Origin: a bacterium
Lineage (GTDB): Bacteria > Electryoneota > RPQS01 > DYHQ01
DNA length: 64,000 nt
Direction of reading: 5' to 3'
Assembly (NCBI GenBank): GCA_030622545.1
Contig: JAUXGA010000009.1
Span: 62,001 to 126,000, forward strand
Positions 34,804-43,258 of this stretch are shown piece by piece; position 1 is the stretch's first letter; every line of letters starts with the position of its first letter. Both the position numbers and the translations under genes were made by a program. A model generated the notes under the pieces. The model was not told where the DNA came from. It searched no databases and saw only the letters and a program-made list of their open reading frames with translations.

Positions 34804-35546
34804 CTGTACGTGAATGGGGAGAAACATTTTATGCGCCGCCCGAAGCACTCCGAGGTGAGCAGGTGCTTCTCGGTGGAGATGAAGCGCATCATCTGGTGCG
34901 AGTGCTTCGCAAGCGAGTGGGTGAGCATGTAGGCGTCATGGACGGCAAAGGAAACTACTACATCTGCCGAATCGAGAATACCGAAGGCCCGGTGACATTA
35001 CATGTCGAACGTCACCTTCCGTGGCGGGGAGAGACGCGCAGTCCGGTTGTCTTGCTCCAGGCGATTCTGAAAGAGCCCGCAATGGATGATGTCGTGGATC
35101 GCGCCACGCAGATGGGAGTGTCTTCTATCGTGTGGATTCCCACCGCGCACGCGGTGGGAAATTTGACCGAAGCAAAGCTGGCGCGCCATCAGCGCATCGC
35201 TCGAGCAGCGGCGAAACAATGCGGCCGCTCTGTTATTCCGACTGTCGAAAAAGCGGACAGTTTTCAGCAGGTTCTCGAACAGTTTCGCAATAGGCGCGTG
35301 ATGTATGTCGCGCATCCGCTGGATTCTCCGAGTACGTTTGTTTCCAACGAAACCGGCTCGAAAGAAGAATTAGTGGATGGAGGTGTGCTTCTGGTCGGAC
35401 CGGAAGGAGGACTTTCGCAGGAAGAAACTACCCTCGCGCAGCGCAGCCGATTTGCATGGCTCTCTCTGGGGAATCGCCGCCTTCGTTCCCCGACAGCCGC
35501 TACCGTCGGTCTCGCCATTCTTCTTCGCCAGCTCGGCGAATTCTAA
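34797..35546 (+). CDS. rsmE: 16S rRNA (uracil-1498-N3)-methyltransferase
   Basis: 249 residues if read from GTG at 34797, with AGGAG 10 bases upstream; an ATG at 34761 would add 12 residues lying inside the barrel gene. It methylates U1498 of 16S rRNA using SAM. The N-terminal PUA-like domain starts FYAPPEALRGEQVLLGGDEA and contains HHLVRVLRKRVGE. The C-terminal SPOUT knot carries LLVGPEGGLSQEE and LSLGNRRLRSPTAATVGLAI. Overlap with the upstream gene by seven bases suggests coupling. Confidence 0.94.
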   Translation: MVAVREWGETFYAPPEALRGEQVLLGGDEAHHLVRVLRKRVGEHVGVMDGKGNYYICRIENTEGPVTLHVERHLPWRGETRSPVVLLQAILKEPAMDDVVDRATQMGVSSIVWIPTAHAVGNLTEAKLARHQRIARAAAKQCGRSVIPTVEKADSFQQVLEQFRNRRVMYVAHPLDSPSTFVSNETGSKEELVDGGVLLVGPEGGLSQEETTLAQRSRFAWLSLGNRRLRSPTAATVGLAILLRQLGEF

Positions 35547-35570
35547 TTCGTATAAAGATCGAAAAAAAGA

Positions 35571-35598
35571 AACCGGATTTCTCTCCGGTTTTTTATTT
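35571..35598 (+). terminator. Rho-independent terminator after rsmE
   Basis: Stem AACCGGA / TCCGGTT with a six-base loop, followed by TTTTATTT. Confidence 0.85.
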
Positions 35599-35787
35599 CC
35601 CCCCGCATGCGGGGGTAACCTTTCCTCGCCGAGCCGGGTTCCCCAAATCGCCGCGAGTGGGTGCCCCCACCCCTCGCGTAAAGTGATGCGGTGTTGGCTG
35701 CTTGCAGCCGACCCTTTTCCCTACGGGCTGGCTCTGCCTGTCCTGTCTTTCACGGCATCACACCGACGGGACAGAGCCCGCCGGTAG
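35599..35787. repeat. Dense array of five intergenic repeat types (I, B, C, F, G)
   Basis: In order: CCCCCCGC-AT-GCGGGGG; a family B left arm (CGCCGAGCCGGGTT) without its partner; CGCCGCGAGTGGGTG-CCCC-CACCCCTCGCG; GCGGTGTTGGCTG...GCAGCCGACCC; and CTACGGGCTGGCTCTG...CAGAGCCCGCCGGTAG with an internal GTCCTGTC arm. The array fills the gap between rsmE and the phosphoesterase gene. Confidence 0.8.
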
Positions 35788-35835
35788 GATGATGTTGTTC
35801 ACTCGCAATGGCAGAATTGCCCGGAACTAAAAAAC

Positions 35836-37011
35836 ATGAACCAAACGCAAGCCTTCATCACGTTCATCCTCGCCATTCTGACTATTTCCGGTCTTCTGCA
35901 TTGGTTCCTCTATGCACGGTTGGTTATAGCACTGAACATCACGTCAACCACTGTGTTATGGTCGCTTCGATTTCTGGCTGGGTTTCTGGCAATTTCCTTT
36001 ATTCTTGCCCGTATGTTGGACACGTTCGCGCCGCGCCCTCTGGTTCTGGCGTTCGACGGATTCGCGTCCGTCTGGATGGGGATGATGTTTCAGCTCCTAT
36101 GGATAACGTTTGATTTGTGGATTCTCAAACTGTTGCTTAGGTTGACAGGTCTCTGGGGAAGATTGCCGCACGCAGCCGTGGGGAAAGTCTCTGTTCTTGT
36201 CGTTTTCGCAGTTGCGGTGGCGTTGTGTACATGGGCAATGGTAATCGCGCAGCGTCCTGCGCGTGTTGTCAATGCTCATGTGCCTGTCAAAGGCATTACT
36301 TCGGAACTGCGGCAAATGAAAATCGCAATGGTCGCTGATTTTCACGCGGGTTTGCTGGTGAGCAAGAACAAGGTTGAGTATTGGGTGCAGGAAATTAACC
36401 AGCTCGAACCGGATGTGATTTTAATTCCGGGCGATGTTATTGAACGTCCGCCGCATCGCATGATGGAATTTGCCGATGCTTTCCGCAAACTGAAAGCCCC
36501 ACTCGGCGTGTATGTTTCCACCGGCAATCATGAATATTTTGTCGGATTGAACAGCGCGCTAAAATTTTTCGAAGCAGCGAACATGCGCGTGCTGATGAAC
36601 GACGTAGAAACACTTCCCGGCGGACTTCTGCTTGCCGCTGTCGAAGATCAGACAGCTTCCATGTGGAAACGACCGATTCCGCCGATGAATGAATTGTTAG
36701 GGGATAGCGCCAAAGACCATCCAACGATTTTGATGAATCACACACCTTCAACCCGCGGCGCTCGAAAAGCAACTGCAGTGGGTGTGGATTTAATGGTTTC
36801 CGGCCATACGCATGGCGGGCAGATGTGGCCGTTTTCGTATCTTTCCCGTCTGGCCTATCCGTTTCATCACGGTTTGTATCCCGTCAATGACGGCTACCAG
36901 CTCACAACCTGCGGCATCGGCACATGGGGCCCGCCGATGCGGCTTGGCACCTCACCCGAAATCCTCCTGATTCACCTCGTCGGCAAAGACGAACCCGCCA
37001 CCAATAAATAA
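35836..37011 (+). CDS. Membrane metallophosphoesterase (YkuE/YaeI-like)
   Basis: 391 residues. Four hydrophobic segments occupy about residues 5-27, 33-60, 75-100 and 117-140. A calcineurin-like phosphoesterase domain follows, with its dimetal motifs DFHAG, GDVIE, GNHEYF and GHTHGGQ. Membrane-linked members of this family act on phosphoesters, in some cases on lipid precursors, but the substrate here is not known. The catalytic domain should lie on one face of the inner membrane. It is not in an operon: repeats lie on both sides. Confidence 0.9.
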   Translation: MNQTQAFITFILAILTISGLLHWFLYARLVIALNITSTTVLWSLRFLAGFLAISFILARMLDTFAPRPLVLAFDGFASVWMGMMFQLLWITFDLWILKLLLRLTGLWGRLPHAAVGKVSVLVVFAVAVALCTWAMVIAQRPARVVNAHVPVKGITSELRQMKIAMVADFHAGLLVSKNKVEYWVQEINQLEPDVILIPGDVIERPPHRMMEFADAFRKLKAPLGVYVSTGNHEYFVGLNSALKFFEAANMRVLMNDVETLPGGLLLAAVEDQTASMWKRPIPPMNELLGDSAKDHPTILMNHTPSTRGARKATAVGVDLMVSGHTHGGQMWPFSYLSRLAYPFHHGLYPVNDGYQLTTCGIGTWGPPMRLGTSPEILLIHLVGKDEPATNK

Positions 37012-37017
37012 CCTCAT

Positions 37018-37081
37018 CACGCGCAACCCGGCCGGAATTCCAAACCTCCGCCGCGGCGAATCCCCAGATTCGCCCGGAATG
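37018..37081. repeat. Intergenic repeats (half family B, family A variant)
   Basis: GCGCAACCCGGCCGGAATTC is a family B right arm. CGCCGCGGCGAATC-CCCA-GATTCGCCCGGAATG has the family A flanks with a completely different stem (GGCGAATC/GATTCGCC), which shows stem exchange. Confidence 0.75.
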
Positions 37082-37150
37082 GTGCTCCATGCGAAGCCGA
37101 GCATGCAAGACGCATGTCGCGGCGAGCATAGACCCACACGGCGATGCAAG

Positions 37151-38008
37151 CTACTTCCAAGGAATATCGCAAGCGATGCAGAGGGCGCGGGAGATGAGGG
37201 CGGTGAGGACAGGTTCTTTGTAGTCGGTGGACCAGCGGCGACCGGCGGTGTGGATAACTTCGGCACTGCCCGCGCGACCGGCTTGTTTGAATCGTTCTTG
37301 AGAAGGAGGGAGGTTCTTCACGATGTCTTCGGCTTCGGAAAGTCGTCCATAGCGAGGTAGCGCGCTGCCGACGGAAATGCGAACATCATCGAGCACGTCG
37401 TTGCCGGTTACAAGCACAGCGACCGACACGCGCGAAATGGCCAACGCCTGACGACGACCGAGCTTCAAAAAAGATGTTCGTGCGGTTGGGGGTGGGGAGG
37501 GAAAATAAATATCTGTGATAAGTTCATCATGCTGCAGAATCGTTTTATAGGGCGCGAGGAAAAAATCCGACAGCGCGACCCTGCGCTTTCGTTTGACGCT
37601 CTGGTACGCGAGTTCCGCGTTCAATGCAATCAGCGGTGGAACCGTATCGGCGCAGCTTGCCGCGTTGGCGATGTTCCCGCCGATGGTTCCCTGCTCGCGG
37701 ATTTGCGGTGAACCGACGAGCGATGCCCCTTCCGGTAAAAAGGATGCAACGTGTCGGAGTTGTTTATGCTTCGCAAGTTCAGCGTGTGTGACGAGCGGGC
37801 CGATGTGCCAGAAACCGTCCTTAATTTCGATTTCTTTTAGCTCGCGTAAATCACTCAGTGCAACCCACGTCTCATCCGCTGCGAAAGGAGCTCTTCTCCG
37901 CTCGATAAGAAGATCAGTTCCTCCGGCAAGCGGACGTGTGTTTTCATTCATCAGGAGTGCAAGCGCCGCCGCGAGTGTTTCCGGTCGTTCGATGCGGAGC
38001 GGGTTCAT
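37151..38008 (-). CDS. Molybdenum hydroxylase FAD-binding (medium) subunit 2
   Basis: 285 residues on the minus strand with AAAGGAG upstream. It is a CoxM/XdhB-type FAD_binding_5 protein: LAGGTDLLIERRR and GTIGGNIANAASCADTVPPL are the two FAD-contact loops. A CO_deh_flav_C domain follows (FLKLGRRQALAISRVSVAVL). It passes electrons from the Fe-S clusters to FAD. Its start overlaps the stop of the large subunit gene by four bases. It is the last gene of the eight-gene minus-strand operon starting near 46115. Confidence 0.92.
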   Translation of the reverse strand: MNPLRIERPETLAAALALLMNENTRPLAGGTDLLIERRRAPFAADETWVALSDLRELKEIEIKDGFWHIGPLVTHAELAKHKQLRHVASFLPEGASLVGSPQIREQGTIGGNIANAASCADTVPPLIALNAELAYQSVKRKRRVALSDFFLAPYKTILQHDELITDIYFPSPPPTARTSFLKLGRRQALAISRVSVAVLVTGNDVLDDVRISVGSALPRYGRLSEAEDIVKNLPPSQERFKQAGRAGSAEVIHTAGRRWSTDYKEPVLTALISRALCIACDIPWK

Positions 38009-40317
38009 GGCTGCTCCTTTGTCAGACTCGTGCGCTGATTCTTGCGCCGGAGTTGTTTACCAAGCAGCACTCGTTCCAGCGAAGCGGGGAGCTCTCGAAT
38101 GCGGCGACCGGTTGCGTTAAAAATCGCGTTCACAATTGCGGGCGCACAAATTTCCGTGGCCGGTTCTCCGAGCGATTTCGCGCCGATAAGACTGAGGGAA
38201 TCGGGATGTTCCAGAAACGAAAGGTGAATTTGCGGCGCGTCCAAAGCGGTCGCCAGTGTGTACTCATCGAAATTCCGAAGCTGCGGGATGCCCTGCTCTT
38301 GATGGTATTCCTCGAACAAACCATAACCCTGCCCCATCACCACACCGCCGTAAACCTGCCCGCAAGCCTGCGGATAGCTGACGATTTTGCCGACTTCGTG
38401 GCACGCCCAAACATCAAGAACGCGCACCTGTCCGGTTTCGGTATCCACTTCGACTTCCGCCGCGTTCGCTCCATAAACAAACGCGAAATACGCAGTGCCT
38501 TGACCGTGCTCTTCATGCCATGTAGTTTTCGGCGCTTTGAACCATCCGACAGCCATCAGCGGCACAGCGTGCGCGAAAGCTTTATCGGCGAGTTCGCCGA
38601 AGTCTATCACACGTTTATTGCCTCGCCAGAGAGCGCTGTCTTTCAAATGAAAGTCATCGACGTTCCCACCATAGAGTTGCGCCGCGAGATGGAACAGGCG
38701 ATTCTTTAATGTGATGCAGGCGTCGTACGCCGCATTTCCCCCCATGATAGTGCCGCGCGATGCAACCGTCGGGCCGGAATCGGGTACGCGGTCCGTATCG
38801 GTATTGAGGAATTTGATGTGCGAGAGTGAAATGGCAAATTCTTCGGCGACGATAACGCTCAAAGCTGTCTGCGAGCCTTGCCCCATATCAGTGATACCTG
38901 ACGCAACAATCACCGAGCCATCGGTTTGAATCGCGACGAGCGTTCCGGCGGCGTCAGTGCCTTCTGCACCGAGTGAAACACCGCGGTAACTGCACGCCAG
39001 ACCAATCCCGCGCTTGACGGGGCTTTTTTTATTTGCGCGATACTGTGCCCACTTCTTTTCAAAATCACTTTCGCGTGCCACATTCTCAAGCGCTTCGATA
39101 AGCGTGACTTTGCCGGGGAGTTTTTGTCCGGTGGGAGTTGTGTCGCCGTCGCGGTACGCGTTTCGTCGGCGAATTTCGAGCGGACTTAGTTGCGTTTCTT
39201 CGGCCAATTCATCCATGAGCGATTCGATAGCGAAGTTCACTTGAGGCGAACCGAAACCGCGCATCGCGCCGGTGTAGTTGTTGTTGGTGAATGCGGCACG
39301 AACTCGCGCGCGCACCCACGGCACGCGGTAAGGTCCGGCGGCTTGTACTGCTGAACGCCAGGTGACGAACTGGCTCGTCGATGCATACGCACCGCCATCG
39401 GCGATAAAATCCGCTTGAATGGATTTCAGATATCCGTCTTTGTCGGCGCCGAGTCGGTAGCTGAGTTTGTAGGGATGGCGTTTGTAGGATTCGATGAAAG
39501 ATTCCTCACGAGAGTTCACCATCTTGACCGGGCGGTTCGTCGCGAGTGCAAGCAGAGCGGCGCGACAGGACAGAAGCGTCATGACTTCATCTTTGCCGCC
39601 GAATGAGCCTCCTAAAGTCGCCTGAATAATCTGCACCTTTGCAAGTGGAAAGTCTAACACCGCTGCAACCGAGCGTCGTGTCGAAAAAAGATTTTGCACG
39701 GAGCCCTTGATGACAACGCCTCCGTGTTCCGCAGGCCACGCAACAACCGCTTCCGGTTCGAGGTAAGAATGTTCGATATGTTGAGTGCGGTAGGTGTGCA
39801 AAAGATTGATGGCGGTATCAGGTGTTTCACCCTCGCCATGATGAACGGTGTGTTCAAAAAGCAGATTCGAATTCTCATGCACAAGCGGCGCGTCGGATAC
39901 GAGAGCTTCTTCCGGTGAAAAAACCGCCGGAAGTTCTTCGAGCTCGACGTTGATTTGTTCGGCAGCGAATTGAGCTTGTTCTGGTGTTTCCGCCGCGACG
40001 AGCGCCAACCCATCACCGTAAAATCGCACTTTGTCGTCGGCAAGCACGCGCTGATGCGGTACGATAATCCCGAAGCCATGCGCTCCGGGTATATCATTCG
40101 CTGTCAGAACTGCGTGTACGCCTTTACACTTGCGTGCTTCATCTGTGCGAATGTGGAGCACCTTTGCATGCGGAACATGAGCACGCTTGACCGCGCCATA
40201 GAGGAGATGGCCGGGCATCTGGTCGGCTGCGAAAACAGCTTTACCGGTGACTTTACCGACGCCGTCAACGCGGCGGTTTTTAGGATGGGATTTCAATTTA
40301 TTCTGCTTGATCCTCAT
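38005..40317 (-). CDS. Molybdenum hydroxylase molybdopterin-binding (large) subunit 2
   Basis: 770 residues. It belongs to the xanthine dehydrogenase/CO dehydrogenase large subunit family. The Ald_Xan_dh_C-like domain starts VDGVGKVTGKAVFAADQMPG. Molybdopterin-contact segments include GGSFGGKDEV, GAMRGFGSPQ, GQGSQTALSVI and PDSGPTVASRGTIMGGNA. The catalytic glutamate region is KSLGEPATE. CoxL-type VAYRCSFR is absent, so CO is not the substrate. Which N-heterocycle or aldehyde it hydroxylates is unknown. Its ATG lies inside the last codons of the inserted HEPN gene (20-base overlap) and has no ribosome site of its own, so it depends on translation of that foreign-looking gene. Confidence 0.9.
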   Translation of the reverse strand: MRIKQNKLKSHPKNRRVDGVGKVTGKAVFAADQMPGHLLYGAVKRAHVPHAKVLHIRTDEARKCKGVHAVLTANDIPGAHGFGIIVPHQRVLADDKVRFYGDGLALVAAETPEQAQFAAEQINVELEELPAVFSPEEALVSDAPLVHENSNLLFEHTVHHGEGETPDTAINLLHTYRTQHIEHSYLEPEAVVAWPAEHGGVVIKGSVQNLFSTRRSVAAVLDFPLAKVQIIQATLGGSFGGKDEVMTLLSCRAALLALATNRPVKMVNSREESFIESYKRHPYKLSYRLGADKDGYLKSIQADFIADGGAYASTSQFVTWRSAVQAAGPYRVPWVRARVRAAFTNNNYTGAMRGFGSPQVNFAIESLMDELAEETQLSPLEIRRRNAYRDGDTTPTGQKLPGKVTLIEALENVARESDFEKKWAQYRANKKSPVKRGIGLACSYRGVSLGAEGTDAAGTLVAIQTDGSVIVASGITDMGQGSQTALSVIVAEEFAISLSHIKFLNTDTDRVPDSGPTVASRGTIMGGNAAYDACITLKNRLFHLAAQLYGGNVDDFHLKDSALWRGNKRVIDFGELADKAFAHAVPLMAVGWFKAPKTTWHEEHGQGTAYFAFVYGANAAEVEVDTETGQVRVLDVWACHEVGKIVSYPQACGQVYGGVVMGQGYGLFEEYHQEQGIPQLRNFDEYTLATALDAPQIHLSFLEHPDSLSLIGAKSLGEPATEICAPAIVNAIFNATGRRIRELPASLERVLLGKQLRRKNQRTSLTKEQP

Positions 40318-41128
40318 CGATTCTTAAAGAGGATATAATACGTTCTGAATTCTTAAGAATCTCTTCAGCGCCCTCTTTAATAACAGAAACTGTCAAATGT
40401 GAAATTTGATTTCTCAATTTTCGAATAGATTCAATTTGCTCTCTATCTTCTTGTGATATTATTTTATATTCCTGAGCCACCGATAGCATATTCGAAATCT
40501 GTGGCTTAAATTGAATAGATTTTGAATATAGTGCTTTTCGAATTGATAAATCTATGGCCCTGAAACATTCAATAACGACAATATTATAATCCTTATTTTT
40601 AAACAAACGTTTCGCACTAGGCAATAGTGGACTCTCTTCTTTTGAAAGCTTCTCTATTAAAGATTTTCTTTCTTTCCTGCTCACCTTGCGCCATAAGATG
40701 AGACTGGCGAGAGCCGTCAGAACTCCCGCGATTGCAGTTGCAATGGAAGTAAGATATGATAAAGAAGCAGGAGAACTGATTATTAATGCAATAAGAGATG
40801 CAATTATGGTAGCTAAATAGAGAGCAACATATAGTGGAATAATGAGAATAGCCATTACATAAATAAAATTCGTAATATCCTTTATTCGAAAAAATGGCCT
40901 CTCGGATATCAACTCGATACCATAAAGGTAGACTGTTATACCCAACAAACTCGCAAGTATGTAATAGACAAGTTGAATTTCTATTTTAAAACCGAACAAC
41001 TCGTAACCGAAGTCACCGACGTCTTCGAGTATTGGACTAAGTGCAAATAAAGCCGCAAGTAACGCGATTGTATATGTAATTCTAAGTTTAGTGAATTCGG
41101 TTATTTGTGTACCTGTGTTGTATGCCAT
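40298..41128 (-). CDS. Membrane protein with C-terminal HEPN-like (RNxxxH) domain, AT-rich insert in the operon
   Basis: 276 residues from the ATG at 41128; a TTG nine bases upstream is an alternative. About four or five hydrophobic segments occupy the first 155 residues (TYTIALLAALFALSPIL, LVYYILASLLGITVYLYGI, FIYVMAILIIPLYVALYLAT, LTSIATAIAGVLTALASLIL). The cytoplasmic C-terminus is helical. It contains CFRAIDLSIRKALYSKS and RKLRNQISHLTVSV; the RNQISH motif fits the RX4-6H catalytic signature of HEPN ribonucleases. Codon use is far more AT-rich than the enzyme genes on either side. It breaks up a molybdenum-enzyme operon to which it has no biochemical link. A membrane-tethered RNase or defence effector is inferred. 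Confidence 0.75.
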   Translation of the reverse strand: MAYNTGTQITEFTKLRITYTIALLAALFALSPILEDVGDFGYELFGFKIEIQLVYYILASLLGITVYLYGIELISERPFFRIKDITNFIYVMAILIIPLYVALYLATIIASLIALIISSPASLSYLTSIATAIAGVLTALASLILWRKVSRKERKSLIEKLSKEESPLLPSAKRLFKNKDYNIVVIECFRAIDLSIRKALYSKSIQFKPQISNMLSVAQEYKIISQEDREQIESIRKLRNQISHLTVSVIKEGAEEILKNSERIISSLRIDEDQAE

Positions 41129-41169
41129 TTGTAGCAATCTTTGTAGAATTGTGAAACGTTTGACACAGA

Positions 41170-42009
41170 TTATAGTAAGCTTTTTATTGCTCTTTCCAAG
41201 AGAACACCAGTGACATGCTGGCGGTACTCAGCTGTGGAACGAATGTCGGTAATCGGTGAGACTTCGCGCCGCACGGTTTCTTTCGCTTCCTCGATAAGTT
41301 CGGGCGTAAGCTTTTTGCCTTGCAGCAGCGTTTCTGTTTGAGGAGCGCGAATCACGGTTGGTGCAACAGCGCCGATAGCAATCCGAATCCATTCCACAGC
41401 GCCGTGATGCACTAAGGCTTGCACCGCCAACATGACTTTGGAGATGGCTTGAGCTTTTCGTGGCCCGAGTTTCAAGAACACCCCGCGCTCGCGAGCGTCC
41501 GGCACGGCGAAGTGGATAGCAACGAGTAGTTCCTGCGGTTCGCGAACGCTTGCGCCGGGGGCGAGAAAGAATTCGCGAATAGGAATTTCCCTTTTCCCTT
41601 TCGCGGACTGCAATTCAAGAGTGGTGCCCAATGCGATGAGCGGGGGGATTAAATCACCCGCCGGTGATGCGTTGATGATGTTGCCGCCGATAGTGCCGCG
41701 ATTGCGAATCTGCACGCTTCCAATTTCGCTTGCCGCTGAAGAAAGAACGGGCGCATATTCGTTCAACACTGGGCTCTGCTCGATGTCTGCGTGAGTGGTA
41801 AAACTACCGATGCGAATGCGGCCGTTTTCTTTGTGAATGCCGGAGAGTTCCTTCAAATTCTCAAGGAGCATCAGCGACGAAAAACGCTCCGGCTCATCCT
41901 TGAGCATCACAAGCAAATCCGTTCCGCCCGCCAGCGGCTGTGGAGGATTTTTCTTCGCGAGAAGCTCGAGCGCTTCTTCAAGGTATTTCGGAGTAAAAAT
42001 CTGTGTCAT
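41170..42009 (-). CDS. Molybdenum hydroxylase FAD-binding (medium) subunit 1
   Basis: 279 residues. It has the same family and architecture as the gene at 37151: LAGGTDLLVMLKDEPER, GTIGGNIINASPAGDLIPPL and FLKLGPRKAQAISKVMLAVQ. The start codon overlaps the xdhC-like stop (ATGA). With the 2Fe-2S gene at 42788 and the large subunit at 43248 it completes one conventional three-subunit hydroxylase. A second large/FAD pair lies beyond the HEPN insert. Confidence 0.92.
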   Translation of the reverse strand: MTQIFTPKYLEEALELLAKKNPPQPLAGGTDLLVMLKDEPERFSSLMLLENLKELSGIHKENGRIRIGSFTTHADIEQSPVLNEYAPVLSSAASEIGSVQIRNRGTIGGNIINASPAGDLIPPLIALGTTLELQSAKGKREIPIREFFLAPGASVREPQELLVAIHFAVPDARERGVFLKLGPRKAQAISKVMLAVQALVHHGAVEWIRIAIGAVAPTVIRAPQTETLLQGKKLTPELIEEAKETVRREVSPITDIRSTAEYRQHVTGVLLERAIKSLL

Positions 42010-42791
42010 AAGTTCTGAGAGCGTTTCACTTCAATCAATTGCGCGACAATCGCTATGGCGATTTCTTCCGGCGTTTCCGCGCTAATTGAAAGCCCGATAG
42101 GCATGCGGACTTTTTCAATCTGCTGGGATGTATGACCTGCAGCCGCGAGATCTTTTCGGAACAGAGCTGCTTTCTTTCGACTGGCGATAGCGCCGATATA
42201 GCCTGGATTTTTCGGCAGCAGGATTTTCAACAGCTCAAAATCAAGCTCGTGGCGATGCGTCATCAGAATCACGAAATCTTCCGGACGCAATGTCAGTTCT
42301 CGTGCTTGAGTCAAACAATTTCCTCTATGCAGTGCAGCAGCTTCCGGATGACGTTCAGGTGTCAGCAGTTTCGGTCTGTTGTCAAAAATTTCCACTCGAA
42401 AGCCCGCTTGCGAGGCGATAGCTGCGGTTGCTTTTCCGACATGTCCTGCGCCGAAGAGATACAAAACATTGCGAGGACGCATCGGCATGAAGAAGATTTC
42501 GATTTTACCGCCGCAAATGCTGCCGGTCGGAATGCCTTCCGCGTCTTCATCGAGAGTGAATTTATTCAGGCGCGGCTGTCCATCTTGCAGCGCTTTAAGC
42601 GCCTCTTTGCGAGCTTCTGCTTCGGCGCCTCCTCCACCGACAGTGCCGATGGACGAGCCGTCAGAACGAACCAACATCATCGCGCCGGCTTTGCGCGGTG
42701 TCGAACCTTTTGTTGCGGTGACGACGGCTAGACAGGATCCTTTACCGGATTCTGCTAGTCGTCCGGCTTCTATGAAAATTTCTGAATTCAT
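42006..42791 (-). CDS. xdhC: XdhC/CoxI-family maturation factor
   Basis: 261 residues. XdhC binds molybdopterin cofactor, oversees its sulfuration and delivers it to xanthine-dehydrogenase-type enzymes. The N-terminal XdhC_CoxI domain reads VTATKGSTPRKAGAMMLVRS and GSIGTVGGGGAEAEA-like (SIGTVGGGGAEAEARKEAL). The C-terminal Rossmann domain reads YLFGAGHVGKATAAIA and MTHRHELDFELL. It overlaps the Fe-S gene upstream and the FAD gene downstream by four bases each. Its presence supports a sulfurated Mo site in the encoded enzymes. Confidence 0.9.
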   Translation of the reverse strand: MNSEIFIEAGRLAESGKGSCLAVVTATKGSTPRKAGAMMLVRSDGSSIGTVGGGGAEAEARKEALKALQDGQPRLNKFTLDEDAEGIPTGSICGGKIEIFFMPMRPRNVLYLFGAGHVGKATAAIASQAGFRVEIFDNRPKLLTPERHPEAAALHRGNCLTQARELTLRPEDFVILMTHRHELDFELLKILLPKNPGYIGAIASRKKAALFRKDLAAAGHTSQQIEKVRMPIGLSISAETPEEIAIAIVAQLIEVKRSQNL

Positions 42792-43258
42792 GATTTTTCA
42801 CGCATACGCTTTCCAGCGATGCGAATTCCTTTGACGATTTTGCTGTAGCCTGTGCATCGGCACAGATTCCCGGCGACGGCGCGGCGGATTTCATCTTCAT
42901 TCGGCTCGGGATTTTTTTCGAGCAGCGCGGCGCTTGACATCACAAAGCCCGGAGTGCAGAATCCGCATTGTACCGCTCCCGTTTCGATGAACGCTTGTTG
43001 GACAGGATGTAGTTCGTTTCCTGATTGCACGCCTTCAATGGTTGTGATGTGGCGTCCTTGCACCTGAGCGCAAAGCAACAGACACGAACAAACCGCTTCT
43101 CCGTCCATCAGCACAGTGCATGAGCCGCATTCACCTTTACCGCAACCCTCTTTGGTTCCGATGAGTCCCAAATCTTCGCGCAAGAAATCAATCAAGCGCT
43201 TATCCGGAGCGACGTCACGCGAGATGGGTTTGCCGTTTAATGTAAAGCTAATCTTCAT
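42788..43258 (-). CDS. Molybdenum hydroxylase 2Fe-2S (small) subunit
   Basis: 156 residues from the ATG at 43258 (MKISFTLNGKPI), 11 bases inside the large subunit gene; a longer frame from 43285 lies wholly in that gene. The plant-type [2Fe-2S] motif is CGKGECGSCTVLMDGEAVCSC-like, with its first cysteine in KEGCGKGECGSC. The second, helical [2Fe-2S] domain is CGFCTPG and CRCTGY. It is the only such subunit in the operon, so either it serves both large subunits or the second pair gets its own from elsewhere. Confidence 0.95.
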   Translation of the reverse strand: MKISFTLNGKPISRDVAPDKRLIDFLREDLGLIGTKEGCGKGECGSCTVLMDGEAVCSCLLLCAQVQGRHITTIEGVQSGNELHPVQQAFIETGAVQCGFCTPGFVMSSAALLEKNPEPNEDEIRRAVAGNLCRCTGYSKIVKGIRIAGKRMREKS

